Positions 1-7,337 of a DNA stretch of 64,000 nt are shown piece by piece. The notes beneath the pieces are model-generated. The model searched no databases. It had not been told where the DNA came from and worked only from the letters and a program-made list of their open reading frames with translations. The stretch spans positions 3,968,001 through 4,032,000 of the forward strand of contig NZ_CP026304.1 in assembly GCF_003054555.1 (NCBI RefSeq). The letters are read 5' to 3'. Every line of letters begins with the position of its first letter. The first letter of the stretch is position 1. Source of the stretch: Streptomyces lunaelactis. Lineage in GTDB: Bacteria > Actinomycetota > Actinomycetes > Streptomycetales > Streptomycetaceae. The position numbers and the translations under genes were made by a program.

Positions 1-90
1 GCCGGGACCCGGCCAGGAGCGGCGCTCCATGGCCAGTACGGCACGGTCCCGCTCGGAGAGCGCATCGTCGTCGGTCATACGATCCAACAT
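1..90 (-). CDS. DUF3263 family protein, 5' part only
   Basis: The first codons of a gene that runs off the left edge of the window. The visible protein contains SERDRAVLAMERRSWPGPG, which matches the start of the DUF3263 family, small actinobacterial proteins with a helix-turn-helix-like fold and unknown function. Start could be ATG at 90 or ATG at 78; the longer one is given because GGAGG lies upstream of it, although rather far. Only about 30 codons are visible, so the family call rests on this N-terminal signature. Confidence 0.6.
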   Translation of the reverse strand, partial: MLDRMTDDDALSERDRAVLAMERRSWPGPG

Positions 91-174
91 ATCCGCGAGT
101 GGCCCTCCCCGGTCGGCCTGCCGGGCAGTCCGCCGTGGGGCAGTCCGGCTGTCAGGCATTCCCGCTGTCCAGCC

Positions 175-208
175 CAGTCTGCTACTCGGTGCAGTCTGCT
201 ACTCGGCG
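175..208. repeat. Tandem 17-bp duplication over a stop codon
   Basis: CAGTCTGCTACTCGG occurs twice with a 17-bp period, and the second copy covers the stop codon of the sugar-binding lipoprotein gene. Looks like a small slippage duplication at the 3' end of the gene; the protein itself is not altered. Confidence 0.7.
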
Positions 209-1470
209 CTCTCCGCCGTGGCCGCCGCCCGGCCGATCCGCTCCAGGACGATCGCCGGGCTGCCGCCCGGCTCGACGGCCTTGCCGATGTTCCCCTTGAT
301 GTTCTCGCTGACCTTCGCCCACGAGGTCTTGCCGACCGGCGGGAGCTCCGAGGTGGGAAGCGCCCGCAGGAACTCCCTCAGGTCCTTGTGCTTCGGGTCC
401 TTCTCCATCGCCTCGGAGGCGGAGATGGTCGACGGCAGCAGGTCGTTCTGGTCGGCGAAGTCGAGGACGTTCTTGTCGCTGAAGACGAAGTCGAGGAACG
501 TGCCGACCTCGGCGCGGTGGCCGTTCTGCTTGAAGCCCATGATCCAGTCGGCGACGCCCATCGTCGACTTGGCCTTGCCGGCCCTGCCGGGCAGCGCGAC
601 CGTGCCGACATCGATGCCCGCCTTCGCGGCGGCCTGCATCAGCGAGGGGTGGCCGTTGAGCATGCCGACCTCACCGCGTGTGAAGGCGGCGAAGGCGTCC
701 TTGCGGTTCAGCTTGCCGGGGGCGACCGGGCCGGTCAGCTCCTTGTCGACGAGATTCGTCTTCAGCCAGTTGAAGGTGCTGATGTTCGTCTTGGAGCCGA
801 TCGAGTAGTTGCCGACCGGGTCGACGTACCCTTCTCCGCCGCTGAGCAGCCACATCATGGTCTCGGCCTGGGCCTCTTCGGGACCGAGCGGCAGCGCGAA
901 GGGGTACTTCGCGTCGGTCTGCTCCTTCAGCTTCACCGCGTCGGCCTGGAGGTCGTCCCAGGTCTGCGGAGTGTCCTTGATCCCGGCCTCGTTGAAGAGC
1001 TTCTTGTTGTAGAAGAGCAGCCGGGTGGAGGCGACGAAGGGCAGGCCGTACTGGACGCGCTTCTGCTCGCCGGCGTCGACGAGGGGTGCGAGGAAGTTGG
1101 ACTGCACGGGTATGGAGAGCAGTTGGTCGGCGGTGTAGAGCTTGTCGGCCGCGGCGTAGTCGGCGTACGCGCCGATCTGTGCGACGTCGGGGGCCTTGCC
1201 GGCCTTTACCATTTCGGCGACCTTGCGGTCGACGTCGTTCCAGGACTCGATCTGGACGTCGACCTTGATGCCGGGGTTCGTCTTCTCGAACTCGGCTACC
1301 AGGTCGGCCCAGTACGCCTTGCTGCTCTCGCCGCCGGCCACGTCGTAGTCGGCCGCGACCAACTTGAGAGTCACGTCGCCGGAACCGCTGGAGGTGCCAC
1401 AGCCCGCGAGTGCCGCTGTCATTCCCAGTGCGGCGACTGCCGCGGTCAGACCCAAGAAGCGCCGCTGCAC
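199..1470 (-). CDS. Carbohydrate ABC transporter substrate-binding lipoprotein
   Basis: Extracytoplasmic sugar-binding protein of the family 1 (MalE-like) type, 423 aa, expected to be anchored to the outer face of the membrane and to deliver sugar to an ABC permease. The GTG start at 1470 is chosen over longer frames because it is followed directly by a lipoprotein signal: QRRFLG, a hydrophobic stretch, then lipobox LAGC at residues 21-24. The mature part shows the family pattern (EFEKTNPGIKVDVQ, YNKKLFNEAGI, PLGPEEAQ). No permease genes lie beside it, so its membrane partners are elsewhere; MsiK at 23.8 kb is the likely ATPase. It is divergent from the SIS gene, and the shared 248-bp gap holds a dre-like DasR site. 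Amino-sugar or chito-oligosaccharide binding is inferred from this context, not from the sequence. Confidence 0.9.
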   Translation of the reverse strand: MQRRFLGLTAAVAALGMTAALAGCGTSSGSGDVTLKLVAADYDVAGGESSKAYWADLVAEFEKTNPGIKVDVQIESWNDVDRKVAEMVKAGKAPDVAQIGAYADYAAADKLYTADQLLSIPVQSNFLAPLVDAGEQKRVQYGLPFVASTRLLFYNKKLFNEAGIKDTPQTWDDLQADAVKLKEQTDAKYPFALPLGPEEAQAETMMWLLSGGEGYVDPVGNYSIGSKTNISTFNWLKTNLVDKELTGPVAPGKLNRKDAFAAFTRGEVGMLNGHPSLMQAAAKAGIDVGTVALPGRAGKAKSTMGVADWIMGFKQNGHRAEVGTFLDFVFSDKNVLDFADQNDLLPSTISASEAMEKDPKHKDLREFLRALPTSELPPVGKTSWAKVSENIKGNIGKAVEPGGSPAIVLERIGRAAATAESAE

Positions 1471-1564
1471 AGCGTCCCCACCCTCTGCTGTTGGTTGCCC
1501 GTCTTGTCCCAGACGGTCCCCCGCGACTTCCTGAGAAGCTGCGATTTTCCCCCATCCGGGGGTA

Positions 1565-1580
1565 TGAGGTCTACTCCACT
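1565..1580. promoter_or_regulatory. dre-like DasR operator 1
   Basis: TGAGGTCTACTCCACT matches 12 of 16 positions of the DasR consensus A(C/G)TGGTCTAGACCA(C/G)T. It lies 95 bp upstream of the sugar-binding lipoprotein and 139 bp upstream of the divergent SIS gene, so it could serve both. DasR is the GntR-family repressor of GlcNAc uptake and catabolism in Streptomyces, released by amino-sugar phosphates. Confidence 0.6.
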
Positions 1581-1718
1581 GGATATCACTTCCGCAACGT
1601 CTGTCCCTGAGCCTGCGGGCATTGCCCGGGCGCGCCACGGCCTGCTAAGCACGTCCCCGGCACGAAGTGGCCGGTGCCGGTCCCGAGTTACGCGAAACGT
1701 CGCTAGGAGCCTTCCCGC

Positions 1719-2615
1719 ATGTCCCGTACCGCAGCAGAGATTGCCACCCAGCCCGCGTGCTGGCGACGAGCCGCCGAGGCCGCCGCCCTCTTCGAGGGGT
1801 TGCCGGAGCCGGGTGAGCGCGTCGCCGTCACCGGGTGCGGGACGTCGTGGTTCATGGCGATCGCGTACGCCGCGCTGCGGGAGGCGGCGGGACACGGTGA
1901 GACGGACGCGTTCGCCTCGTCCGAGTTCCCGTCGGGCCGTTCCTACGACCGCGTCGTCGCGATCACGCGCTCGGGGACGACGACGGAGGTGCTGGAGCTG
2001 CTGTCCGCCCTCCGCGGCAAGGTCCCGACGCTGGCCCTGACCGCGGACCCCAAGACGCCCGTCATGGACGCGGCGGACGCGGTGGCGGTGCTGGACTGGG
2101 CGGACGAGGAGTCGGTCGTCCAGACGCGTTTCGCGACGACCGCGCTTGCCTTCCTGCGGGCCGGTCTGGGTGACATCCCCGGCGTGAAGCCGGTCGCCGA
2201 GGCGGCGGTCGACGCGGAGCTGGCGATCACGGAGCCGCTGCCGGAGGCGGTGGTGGGGGCGGAGCAGTGGACGTTCCTGGGCCGCGGCTGGACGTACGGT
2301 CTCGCGTTGGAGGCGGCGCTGAAGATGCGTGAGGCGGCGGGCGCGTGGACGGAGTCGTACCCGGCGATGGAGTACCGCCACGGTCCGATCTCGATCACGG
2401 GCCCGGGCCGGGTGGCGTGGGTGTTCGGCACGCTGCCGGAGGGCTTGTCGGTGGACGTGGCGAGGGTGGGCGGCACGCTGGTGGCCCGCCAGGAAGCGGA
2501 CCCCTTGGCGGACCTGATCCGCGCGCAGCGCCTGGCGGTAACGCTGGCGGAATCCAAGGGCTACGACCCGGACCACCCGCGCAACCTGACGCGCAGCGTG
2601 ATTTTGTCCTCCTGA
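1719..2615 (+). CDS. SIS-domain sugar-phosphate deaminase/isomerase-like protein
   Basis: 298 aa with two SIS (sugar isomerase) domains and no glutaminase domain. It resembles the isomerase half of GlmS, the AgaS proteins and NagB-II deaminases. Visible motifs are TGCGTSWFMA and TRSGTTTEVLELL (phosphosugar binding) in the first half, and GRGWTYGLALEAALKMRE followed by ESYPAMEYRHGP in the second, equivalent to the GlmS active-site segment. AGGAG lies 9 bases before the ATG. Beside nagK and nagA, and divergent from a sugar-binding protein, a role in converting glucosamine-6-P or galactosamine-6-P to a ketose phosphate is likely. The exact substrate cannot be read from sequence. Confidence 0.85.
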   Translation: MSRTAAEIATQPACWRRAAEAAALFEGLPEPGERVAVTGCGTSWFMAIAYAALREAAGHGETDAFASSEFPSGRSYDRVVAITRSGTTTEVLELLSALRGKVPTLALTADPKTPVMDAADAVAVLDWADEESVVQTRFATTALAFLRAGLGDIPGVKPVAEAAVDAELAITEPLPEAVVGAEQWTFLGRGWTYGLALEAALKMREAAGAWTESYPAMEYRHGPISITGPGRVAWVFGTLPEGLSVDVARVGGTLVARQEADPLADLIRAQRLAVTLAESKGYDPDHPRNLTRSVILSS

Positions 2616-2623
2616 CGCACTCT

Positions 2624-2678
2624 CTGGGTACGGGGGCTTGGTGCGGCGCGCTGGGTACGGGGACCTTGGTGCGGCGCA
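2624..2678. repeat. Tandem 27-bp repeat pair
   Basis: Two adjacent copies beginning CTGGGTACGGGG and ending TTGGTGCGGCGC, with a one-base difference in length, sit between the SIS gene and nagK. No function is apparent; they are just upstream of the dre-like site. Confidence 0.6.
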
Positions 2679-2720
2679 CACCGGGTCCTCGTTTTGTATA
2701 CCCGCGCAACAATCCGTCGT

Positions 2721-2736
2721 AGTGGACTAGACCTTT
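2721..2736. promoter_or_regulatory. dre-like DasR operator 2
   Basis: AGTGGACTAGACCTTT matches 13 of 16 positions of A(C/G)TGGTCTAGACCA(C/G)T, including the CTAGACC core. It is 28 bp before the nagK start, a position suited to repression. DasR control of nagKA is established in S. coelicolor, which supports this assignment. Confidence 0.75.
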
Positions 2737-2763
2737 CTTGGGTGTACACGCCAGACTGTCCAC

Positions 2764-3732
2764 GTGAGACACGTCATCGCCCTCGATGTGGGCGGCACCG
2801 GGATGAAGGCCGCCCTCGTCGGGGTGGACGGGACCCTGCTCCACGAGGCCCGCCGCGCGACCGGGCGGGAGCGCGGGGCCGACGCCGTCGTGGAGTCGAT
2901 CCTCGACTTCGCCGGCGAGCTCCGCGCGCACGGCACCGAGCACCTCGGCGAGAGCGCCGTCGCCGCCGGTGTCGCCGTCCCCGGCATCGTCGACTCCGAG
3001 AACGGCATCGCCGTCTACGCCGCCAACCTCGGCTGGCGCGACGTACCGCTCAGGGCCCGGCTCGCCGAGCGTCTCGGCGGCGTACCCGTCGCGCTCGGAC
3101 ACGACGTCCGCACCGGCGGACTCGCCGAGGGCCGGATCGGGGCAGGACAGGGCGCCGACCGTTTCCTGTTCGTGCCGCTCGGCACCGGGATCGCCGGGGC
3201 CATCGGCATCGCGGGGTCCATCGAGGCCGGCGCCCACGGATACGCCGGCGAGATCGGCCATATCGTCGTCCGCCCCGACGGACCCGACTGCGGCTGCGGC
3301 CAGCGCGGCTGTCTCGAGACGCTCGCATCCGCCGCGGCGGTGACCCGCGCGTGGGCCGAGGCCGGCGGCGGCCCGGACGCCGACGCCGCCGACTGCGCGA
3401 AGGCCGTCGAGTCCGGCGACGAACGCGCCGTACGGGTGTGGCTCGACGCCGTCGACGCGCTCGCCGCCGGACTCGTCACCGCGCTCACCCTGCTGGACCC
3501 CGGCACCCTGATCATCGGTGGCGGTCTGGCCGAGGCGGGGGAAACCTTGTTCACACCGCTGCGGGCCGCGGTCGAGGAGCGCGTCACGTTCCAGAAGCTG
3601 CCCGCCATCGTCCCGGCGGCCCTCGGGGACACCGCCGGATGCCTCGGCGCGGGACTGCTCGCCTGGGATCTGCTCGCCACCGACACCGACACCGCTACCG
3701 ACACCGCCACCGACTCGGAGGAAACCGCCTGA
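2764..3732 (+). CDS. nagK: ROK-family N-acetylglucosamine kinase
   Basis: 322-aa cytoplasmic sugar kinase that would phosphorylate free GlcNAc to GlcNAc-6-P for NagA. The ATP-binding signature DVGGTGMK is at residues 8-15. The ROK zinc motif is complete: GHIVVRPDG followed by CGCGQRGCLE. The C-terminus is a low-complexity DTDTATDTATDSEE tail, not part of the ROK fold. GTG start at 2764 is chosen because it is followed directly by HVIALDVGG, the usual beginning of the family. The stop codon overlaps the nagA start (TGATG), so the two form one translationally coupled operon under the dre-like site upstream. Sugar specificity is inferred from the partnership with nagA. Confidence 0.88.
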   Translation: MRHVIALDVGGTGMKAALVGVDGTLLHEARRATGRERGADAVVESILDFAGELRAHGTEHLGESAVAAGVAVPGIVDSENGIAVYAANLGWRDVPLRARLAERLGGVPVALGHDVRTGGLAEGRIGAGQGADRFLFVPLGTGIAGAIGIAGSIEAGAHGYAGEIGHIVVRPDGPDCGCGQRGCLETLASAAAVTRAWAEAGGGPDADAADCAKAVESGDERAVRVWLDAVDALAAGLVTALTLLDPGTLIIGGGLAEAGETLFTPLRAAVEERVTFQKLPAIVPAALGDTAGCLGAGLLAWDLLATDTDTATDTATDSEETA

Positions 3733-4886
3733 TGGCCGCAAGCGCCGAAAGCACCGTTCTCGCCGGCGCCCGGGTGGTGCTGCCGACCGGGACCGTGGAG
3801 AACGGACGGGTGATCATCGAGGGCGGCAGGATCGCCGGGGCCGCGCCCGACAGCGCCCCCGCCCGCGATCTCTCCGGCCACTGGGTCGTGCCCGGCTTCG
3901 TGGACATCCACAACCACGGCGGCGGCGGCGCCTCGTTCACCTCCGGCAGCGTCGAGGACGTGCTCAAGGGCGTACGGACCCACCGCGAGCACGGCACCAC
4001 CACCCTCGTCGCCTCCACCGTCACCGGCGAGATGGACTTCCTCGCCCACCGGGCGGGCTTCCTCTCGGAGCTCGTCGAGCAGGGCGACCTGGCCGGTATC
4101 CACTTCGAGGGCCCGTTCATCTCGCCGTGCCGCAAGGGCGCGCACAGCGAGGAGCTGCTGCGCGACCCCGACCCGGCGGAGGTGCGCAAGCTGATCGACG
4201 CGGCGCGCGGTACGGCGCGGATGGTCACCCTCGCCACCGAGCTGCCCGGCGGCATCGACTCCGTACGCCTGCTCGCCGAGCACGGTGTGATCGCCGCGAT
4301 CGGGCACACGGACGCGACGTACGAGCAGACCGTCGAGGCCATCGACGCGGGCGCGACCGTGGCGACCCACCTCTTCAACGCGATGCCCGCACTCGGCCAC
4401 CGCGCGCCCGGCCCGATCGCCGCGCTCCTTGAGGACGAGAGGATCACGGTCGAGCTGATCAACGACGGCACCCATCTGCACCCCGCCGCCCTGGAGCTCG
4501 CCTTCCACCGCGCGGGCGCGGGCCGGGTCGCCTTCATCACGGACGCGATGGACGCGGCGGGCTTCGGCGACGGCCGCTACCAGCTCGGCCCCCTCGCGGT
4601 CGACGTCACGGACGGCGTGGCCCGCCTGGTGGAGGGCGGCTCGATCGCCGGCTCCACGCTCACCCTGGACACCGCCTTCAGGCGCGCGGCCACGATCGAC
4701 CGGCTGCCGGTGGAGGACGTCGTACGGGCCATCTCGGCCAACCCGGCGAAGCTGCTCGGCGTGTACGACAGGGTCGGCTCGCTGGAGCCGGGCAAGGACG
4801 CCGACCTGGTGGTCCTCGACGGGGAGTTCACGCTCAAGGGCGTCATGCGCAAGGGCGAATGGGTGGTTGAGCCCCAAGTGAGGTGA
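3732..4886 (+). CDS. nagA: N-acetylglucosamine-6-phosphate deacetylase
   Basis: 384 aa, amidohydrolase superfamily; removes acetate from GlcNAc-6-P to give glucosamine-6-P. Family landmarks are present: DIHNHGGGGASF near residue 60 (where some homologues bind a second metal), HFEGPFIS (metal-binding Glu), IGHTDA and THLFNAM (metal and substrate His), and FITDAMDAAG (catalytic Asp). The C-terminal GSLEPGKDADLVVLD is the usual return strand of amidohydrolases. The ATG overlaps the nagK stop codon. Full length, nothing missing. A strong terminator follows 30 bp after the stop. Confidence 0.95.
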   Translation: MAASAESTVLAGARVVLPTGTVENGRVIIEGGRIAGAAPDSAPARDLSGHWVVPGFVDIHNHGGGGASFTSGSVEDVLKGVRTHREHGTTTLVASTVTGEMDFLAHRAGFLSELVEQGDLAGIHFEGPFISPCRKGAHSEELLRDPDPAEVRKLIDAARGTARMVTLATELPGGIDSVRLLAEHGVIAAIGHTDATYEQTVEAIDAGATVATHLFNAMPALGHRAPGPIAALLEDERITVELINDGTHLHPAALELAFHRAGAGRVAFITDAMDAAGFGDGRYQLGPLAVDVTDGVARLVEGGSIAGSTLTLDTAFRRAATIDRLPVEDVVRAISANPAKLLGVYDRVGSLEPGKDADLVVLDGEFTLKGVMRKGEWVVEPQVR

Positions 4887-4915
4887 TTTCACCTCAAGTT
4901 AGAGCAAGGTGCGTC

Positions 4916-4951
4916 AAGGCGGTTGGCCTGGGGGTCTGGGCCAACCGCCTT
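4916..4951 (+). terminator. Terminator after nagKA
   Basis: A 13-bp perfect stem (AAGGCGGTTGGCC paired with its complement) around a 10-base loop, followed by TCTGTTT. A smaller hairpin with arms TGAGGTGA/TCACCTCA overlaps the nagA stop at 4879-4896. Confidence 0.85.
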
Positions 4952-5012
4952 CTGTTTGGCATGATCAGGCCCCGTACGAGCACGGCAAGCGCGTTCTGCG
5001 GGGGTGTTACGG

Positions 5013-5939
5013 ATGATCCTCACGGTCACGCTGAACACCGCGCTCGACATCACCTACCACGTCCCGGCGCTGACCCCGCACGCCTGCCACCGCGTCGGCG
5101 AGGTCCGCGAACGCCCCGGCGGCAAAGGCCTCAACGTCGCCCGCGTACTGGCCGCGCTGGGCCACGAGACCGTCGTCACCGGGTTCGCGGGCGGCGCGAC
5201 CGGAGCCGTACTGCGGGACCTGCTGGCTCCTCTAGCGCCGCACGACGCACTGCTCCCGATCGCCGGGACCACCCGCCGCACGCTCGCCGTCGTGGACGAC
5301 GCGAGCGGCGACACCACACAGCTGAACGAGCCGGGCCCCACCGTCTCCCCCGAGGAGTGGGCCGCCTTCCTCTCCTCGTACGGCTCCCTCCTGCGGGACG
5401 CCGACGCAGTCGCCCTGTGCGGCAGCCTGCCGCCCGGCATCCACGTGGGCGCGTACGCCGAACTGGTCCGCCGCGCCAGGGCCGCGGACGTCCCCGTACT
5501 CCTGGACACCAGCGGCGAACCGCTGCGCCGAGGCATCGCCGCCCGCCCGGACCTGGTCAAACCCAACGCCGACGAGCTCGCCCAGCTCACCGGCTCCCGC
5601 GAGCCCCTGCGCGCCACGCGTGACGCCCGCCGCCGCGGGGCGCACACGGTCGTCGCCTCGCTCGGCGCGGACGGGGTGCTCGCGGCGACCCCGGACGGCG
5701 TCTGGCAGGCGTCGCCGCCGGCGTCCGTGAAGGGCAACCCGACGGGCGCGGGCGACTCGGCGGTGGCGGGACTGCTGTCGGGGCTCGTGGAGCAACTCCC
5801 GTGGCCGGACCGCCTGTCGCGGGCCGTGGCGCTGTCGGCGGCGACCGTACTGGCCCCGGCGGCGGGCGAGTTCGACGCCGAGGCGTACGAGGACCTGCTG
5901 CCGCGCATAGCGGTGACGGAGCGGGCGGCCGCGGCGTGA
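5013..5939 (+). CDS. PfkB-family hexose-phosphate kinase (1-phosphofructokinase or tagatose-6-phosphate kinase type)
   Basis: 308 aa. The start MILTVTLNTALD is the usual beginning of 1-phosphofructokinases and LacC-type kinases. RPGGKGLNVARVLAALG is the first PfkB signature and GNPTGAGDSAVAGLL the second, with the catalytic Asp in GAGDS. It would phosphorylate a ketohexose phosphate to the bisphosphate cleaved by the aldolase encoded 60 bp downstream. ATG at 5013 is preferred; an in-frame GTG at 5004 would place a TTA codon as codon 2, which would tie translation to the bldA tRNA. Fructose-1-P, fructose-6-P or tagatose-6-P are all possible substrates. Confidence 0.85.
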   Translation: MILTVTLNTALDITYHVPALTPHACHRVGEVRERPGGKGLNVARVLAALGHETVVTGFAGGATGAVLRDLLAPLAPHDALLPIAGTTRRTLAVVDDASGDTTQLNEPGPTVSPEEWAAFLSSYGSLLRDADAVALCGSLPPGIHVGAYAELVRRARAADVPVLLDTSGEPLRRGIAARPDLVKPNADELAQLTGSREPLRATRDARRRGAHTVVASLGADGVLAATPDGVWQASPPASVKGNPTGAGDSAVAGLLSGLVEQLPWPDRLSRAVALSAATVLAPAAGEFDAEAYEDLLPRIAVTERAAAA

Positions 5940-5999
5940 GCCCGCGAACGGCCGCGGCCACGATCAATCGGGCCCAGCCGCCCGGGAATTGGGTTGAGC

Positions 6000-6845
6000 A
6001 TGCCACTCGTCAGCACCGGTGAACTCGTCTCGGCCGCCGTGGCCGAGGGACGCGGTGTCGCCGCCTTCAACGTCATCACCCTGGAGCACGCGGAGGCGAT
6101 CGCGGCCGGGGCGGAACAGGCGGGCGCGCCCGCGATCCTGCAGATATCCGAGAACGCGGTGACGTTCCACGGCGGCAGGCTCTCCGCGGTCGCGGCCGCC
6201 GCGGCCGCCGTCGCCCGCGCCTCGTCCGCGCGCCTCTCCCTCCACCTCGACCATGTCGTCTCGGCGGACCTGCTGCGGGCGGCCGACGGCGAGGGCTTCA
6301 GCTCGGTGATGTTCGACGCCTCGAAGCTGCCGTACGACGAGAACGTCAAGGCCACGGCGGACGCGGTGCGTTGGGGCCACGAACGCGGCATCTGGATCGA
6401 GGCGGAACTCGGCAAGGTCGGCGGCAAGGAGGGCGAGGCCCCGCTCGACGCCCACACCCCCGGCGTCCGCACGGACCCCTCCGAGGCGGCGGCCTACGTC
6501 GCCGCCACGGGCGTGGACGCCCTGGCCGTGGCGGTCGGCTCCTCCCACGCGATGACCGAGCGCACGGCGGCCCTCGACCACACCCTGATCTCAGCCTTGC
6601 GCGCCACGGTCCCGGTCCCGCTGGTCCTGCACGGCTCGTCCGGCGTGCCCGACGCGGAAGTCCGCAAGGCGGTCACCTCCGGCATGACCAAGATCAACGT
6701 CGGCACGGCGCTGAACACGGCGTTCACTGGCGCGGTCCGTACGTTCCTGGACGCCAACCCGCAGGCGGTGGACCCCCGGAAATACCTCGTCCCGGCTCGC
6801 ACTGCGATGGCCGGGACGGTGGCGGGGTTCCTGGGACTGATGTGA
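6000..6845 (+). CDS. Class II fructose/tagatose-bisphosphate aldolase
   Basis: 281-aa zinc-dependent aldolase. Visible features are FNVITLEHAEAI at the N-terminus, SLHLDHV (catalytic Asp and zinc His), EAELGKVGGKEGE, VGSSHAM (zinc His) and LHGSSGVPDAEV followed by INVGTALN, the phosphate-binding C-terminal segment. The length fits KbaY/GatY/AgaY-type enzymes better than the longer FbaA. It follows the PfkB kinase by 60 bp in the same direction, so the pair would split a ketohexose bisphosphate to triose phosphates. A hairpin terminator follows the stop at once. The weak Shine-Dalgarno before the ATG leaves TTG at 5994 possible. Confidence 0.88.
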   Translation: MPLVSTGELVSAAVAEGRGVAAFNVITLEHAEAIAAGAEQAGAPAILQISENAVTFHGGRLSAVAAAAAAVARASSARLSLHLDHVVSADLLRAADGEGFSSVMFDASKLPYDENVKATADAVRWGHERGIWIEAELGKVGGKEGEAPLDAHTPGVRTDPSEAAAYVAATGVDALAVAVGSSHAMTERTAALDHTLISALRATVPVPLVLHGSSGVPDAEVRKAVTSGMTKINVGTALNTAFTGAVRTFLDANPQAVDPRKYLVPARTAMAGTVAGFLGLM

Positions 6846-6846
6846 C

Positions 6847-6866
6847 GCCCAGGCCGAGGCCTGGGC
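6847..6866 (+). terminator. Hairpin after the aldolase gene
   Basis: GCCCAGGCC and GGCCTGGGC pair around a 2-base spacer, two bases after the stop codon. Likely ends the kinase-aldolase transcript and protects it from the convergent small gene. Confidence 0.6.
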
Positions 6867-6892
6867 TCACCGCTCAGCCCTGCCGGAGAGCT

Positions 6893-7195
6893 CTAGGCAA
6901 CGCGGCCCAGGGACACACACCTGTCGGCGACCCAGCGCTTCGTTCCGCCCCAGTTGAGGGGCGTCCAGGTCTTGTACGTCGCAGACTCGCCGGAGCACTT
7001 GTACGAACCGCCGTTCACCCGGCCCCCGCATGTGCTGGTCCAGCACATGGCGTAGTCAGGAGTTCCCGTGTTCAACGCGTGAATCCTGACAACCACGGCG
7101 GAAGCGGTCGACGTGGATGCACGGACGTTCCAGTCAACACCCGCATAGGCACCCGATATGTCGGCATGGGCTGCCGGGGCCGAGGCAAAGAGCAC
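6893..7195 (-). CDS. Small secreted Cys-containing protein, signal peptide apparently cut short
   Basis: 100 aa from a GTG start. It begins LFASAPAAHADISG, which reads as the last third of a signal peptide with an AHA cleavage site, followed by a small mature domain with four Cys (MCWTSTCGG, YKCSGE, DRCVS) and several Trp. The same frame stays open further upstream and encodes more signal-like residues (AGIATIPSVIASC), but it meets a TGA near 7265 before any ATG or GTG. The gene is therefore either 5'-truncated or translated from an unusual start. I do not recognise the mature domain. Confidence 0.5.
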   Translation of the reverse strand: MLFASAPAAHADISGAYAGVDWNVRASTSTASAVVVRIHALNTGTPDYAMCWTSTCGGRVNGGSYKCSGESATYKTWTPLNWGGTKRWVADRCVSLGRVA

Positions 7196-7233
7196 ACAAG
7201 AAGCAATGACGCTCGGAATAGTCGCGATTCCGG

Positions 7234-7260
7234 CCCCCGCTCGTGGTCGATGAGCGGGGG
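7234..7260. repeat. Inverted repeat upstream of the small secreted protein
   Basis: CCCCCGCTC and GAGCGGGGG form a perfect 9-bp stem around a 9-base loop, about 40 bp upstream of the GTG and within the region where the missing signal peptide should be. The right side continues GTTCAACTCCCG, which resembles a tRNA T-arm, but no tRNA body can be folded here. Confidence 0.6.
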
Positions 7261-7337
7261 TTCAACTCCCGTAGTACAGAAGCAAGATCATGATGCCTGT
7301 GCACCATCCGCGCGGCCCTGATCGCGCTCCCGAACGC

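Noticed and set aside
29..808. Long plus-strand open frames opposite the sugar-binding protein gene
   Set aside because: They are antisense shadows of a gene with strong family matches; in high-GC DNA such frames are expected.
7234..7275. tRNA-like T-arm (GTTCAACTCCCG) near the small secreted protein
   Set aside because: No acceptor, D or anticodon arms can be folded around it, so it is not annotated as a tRNA.
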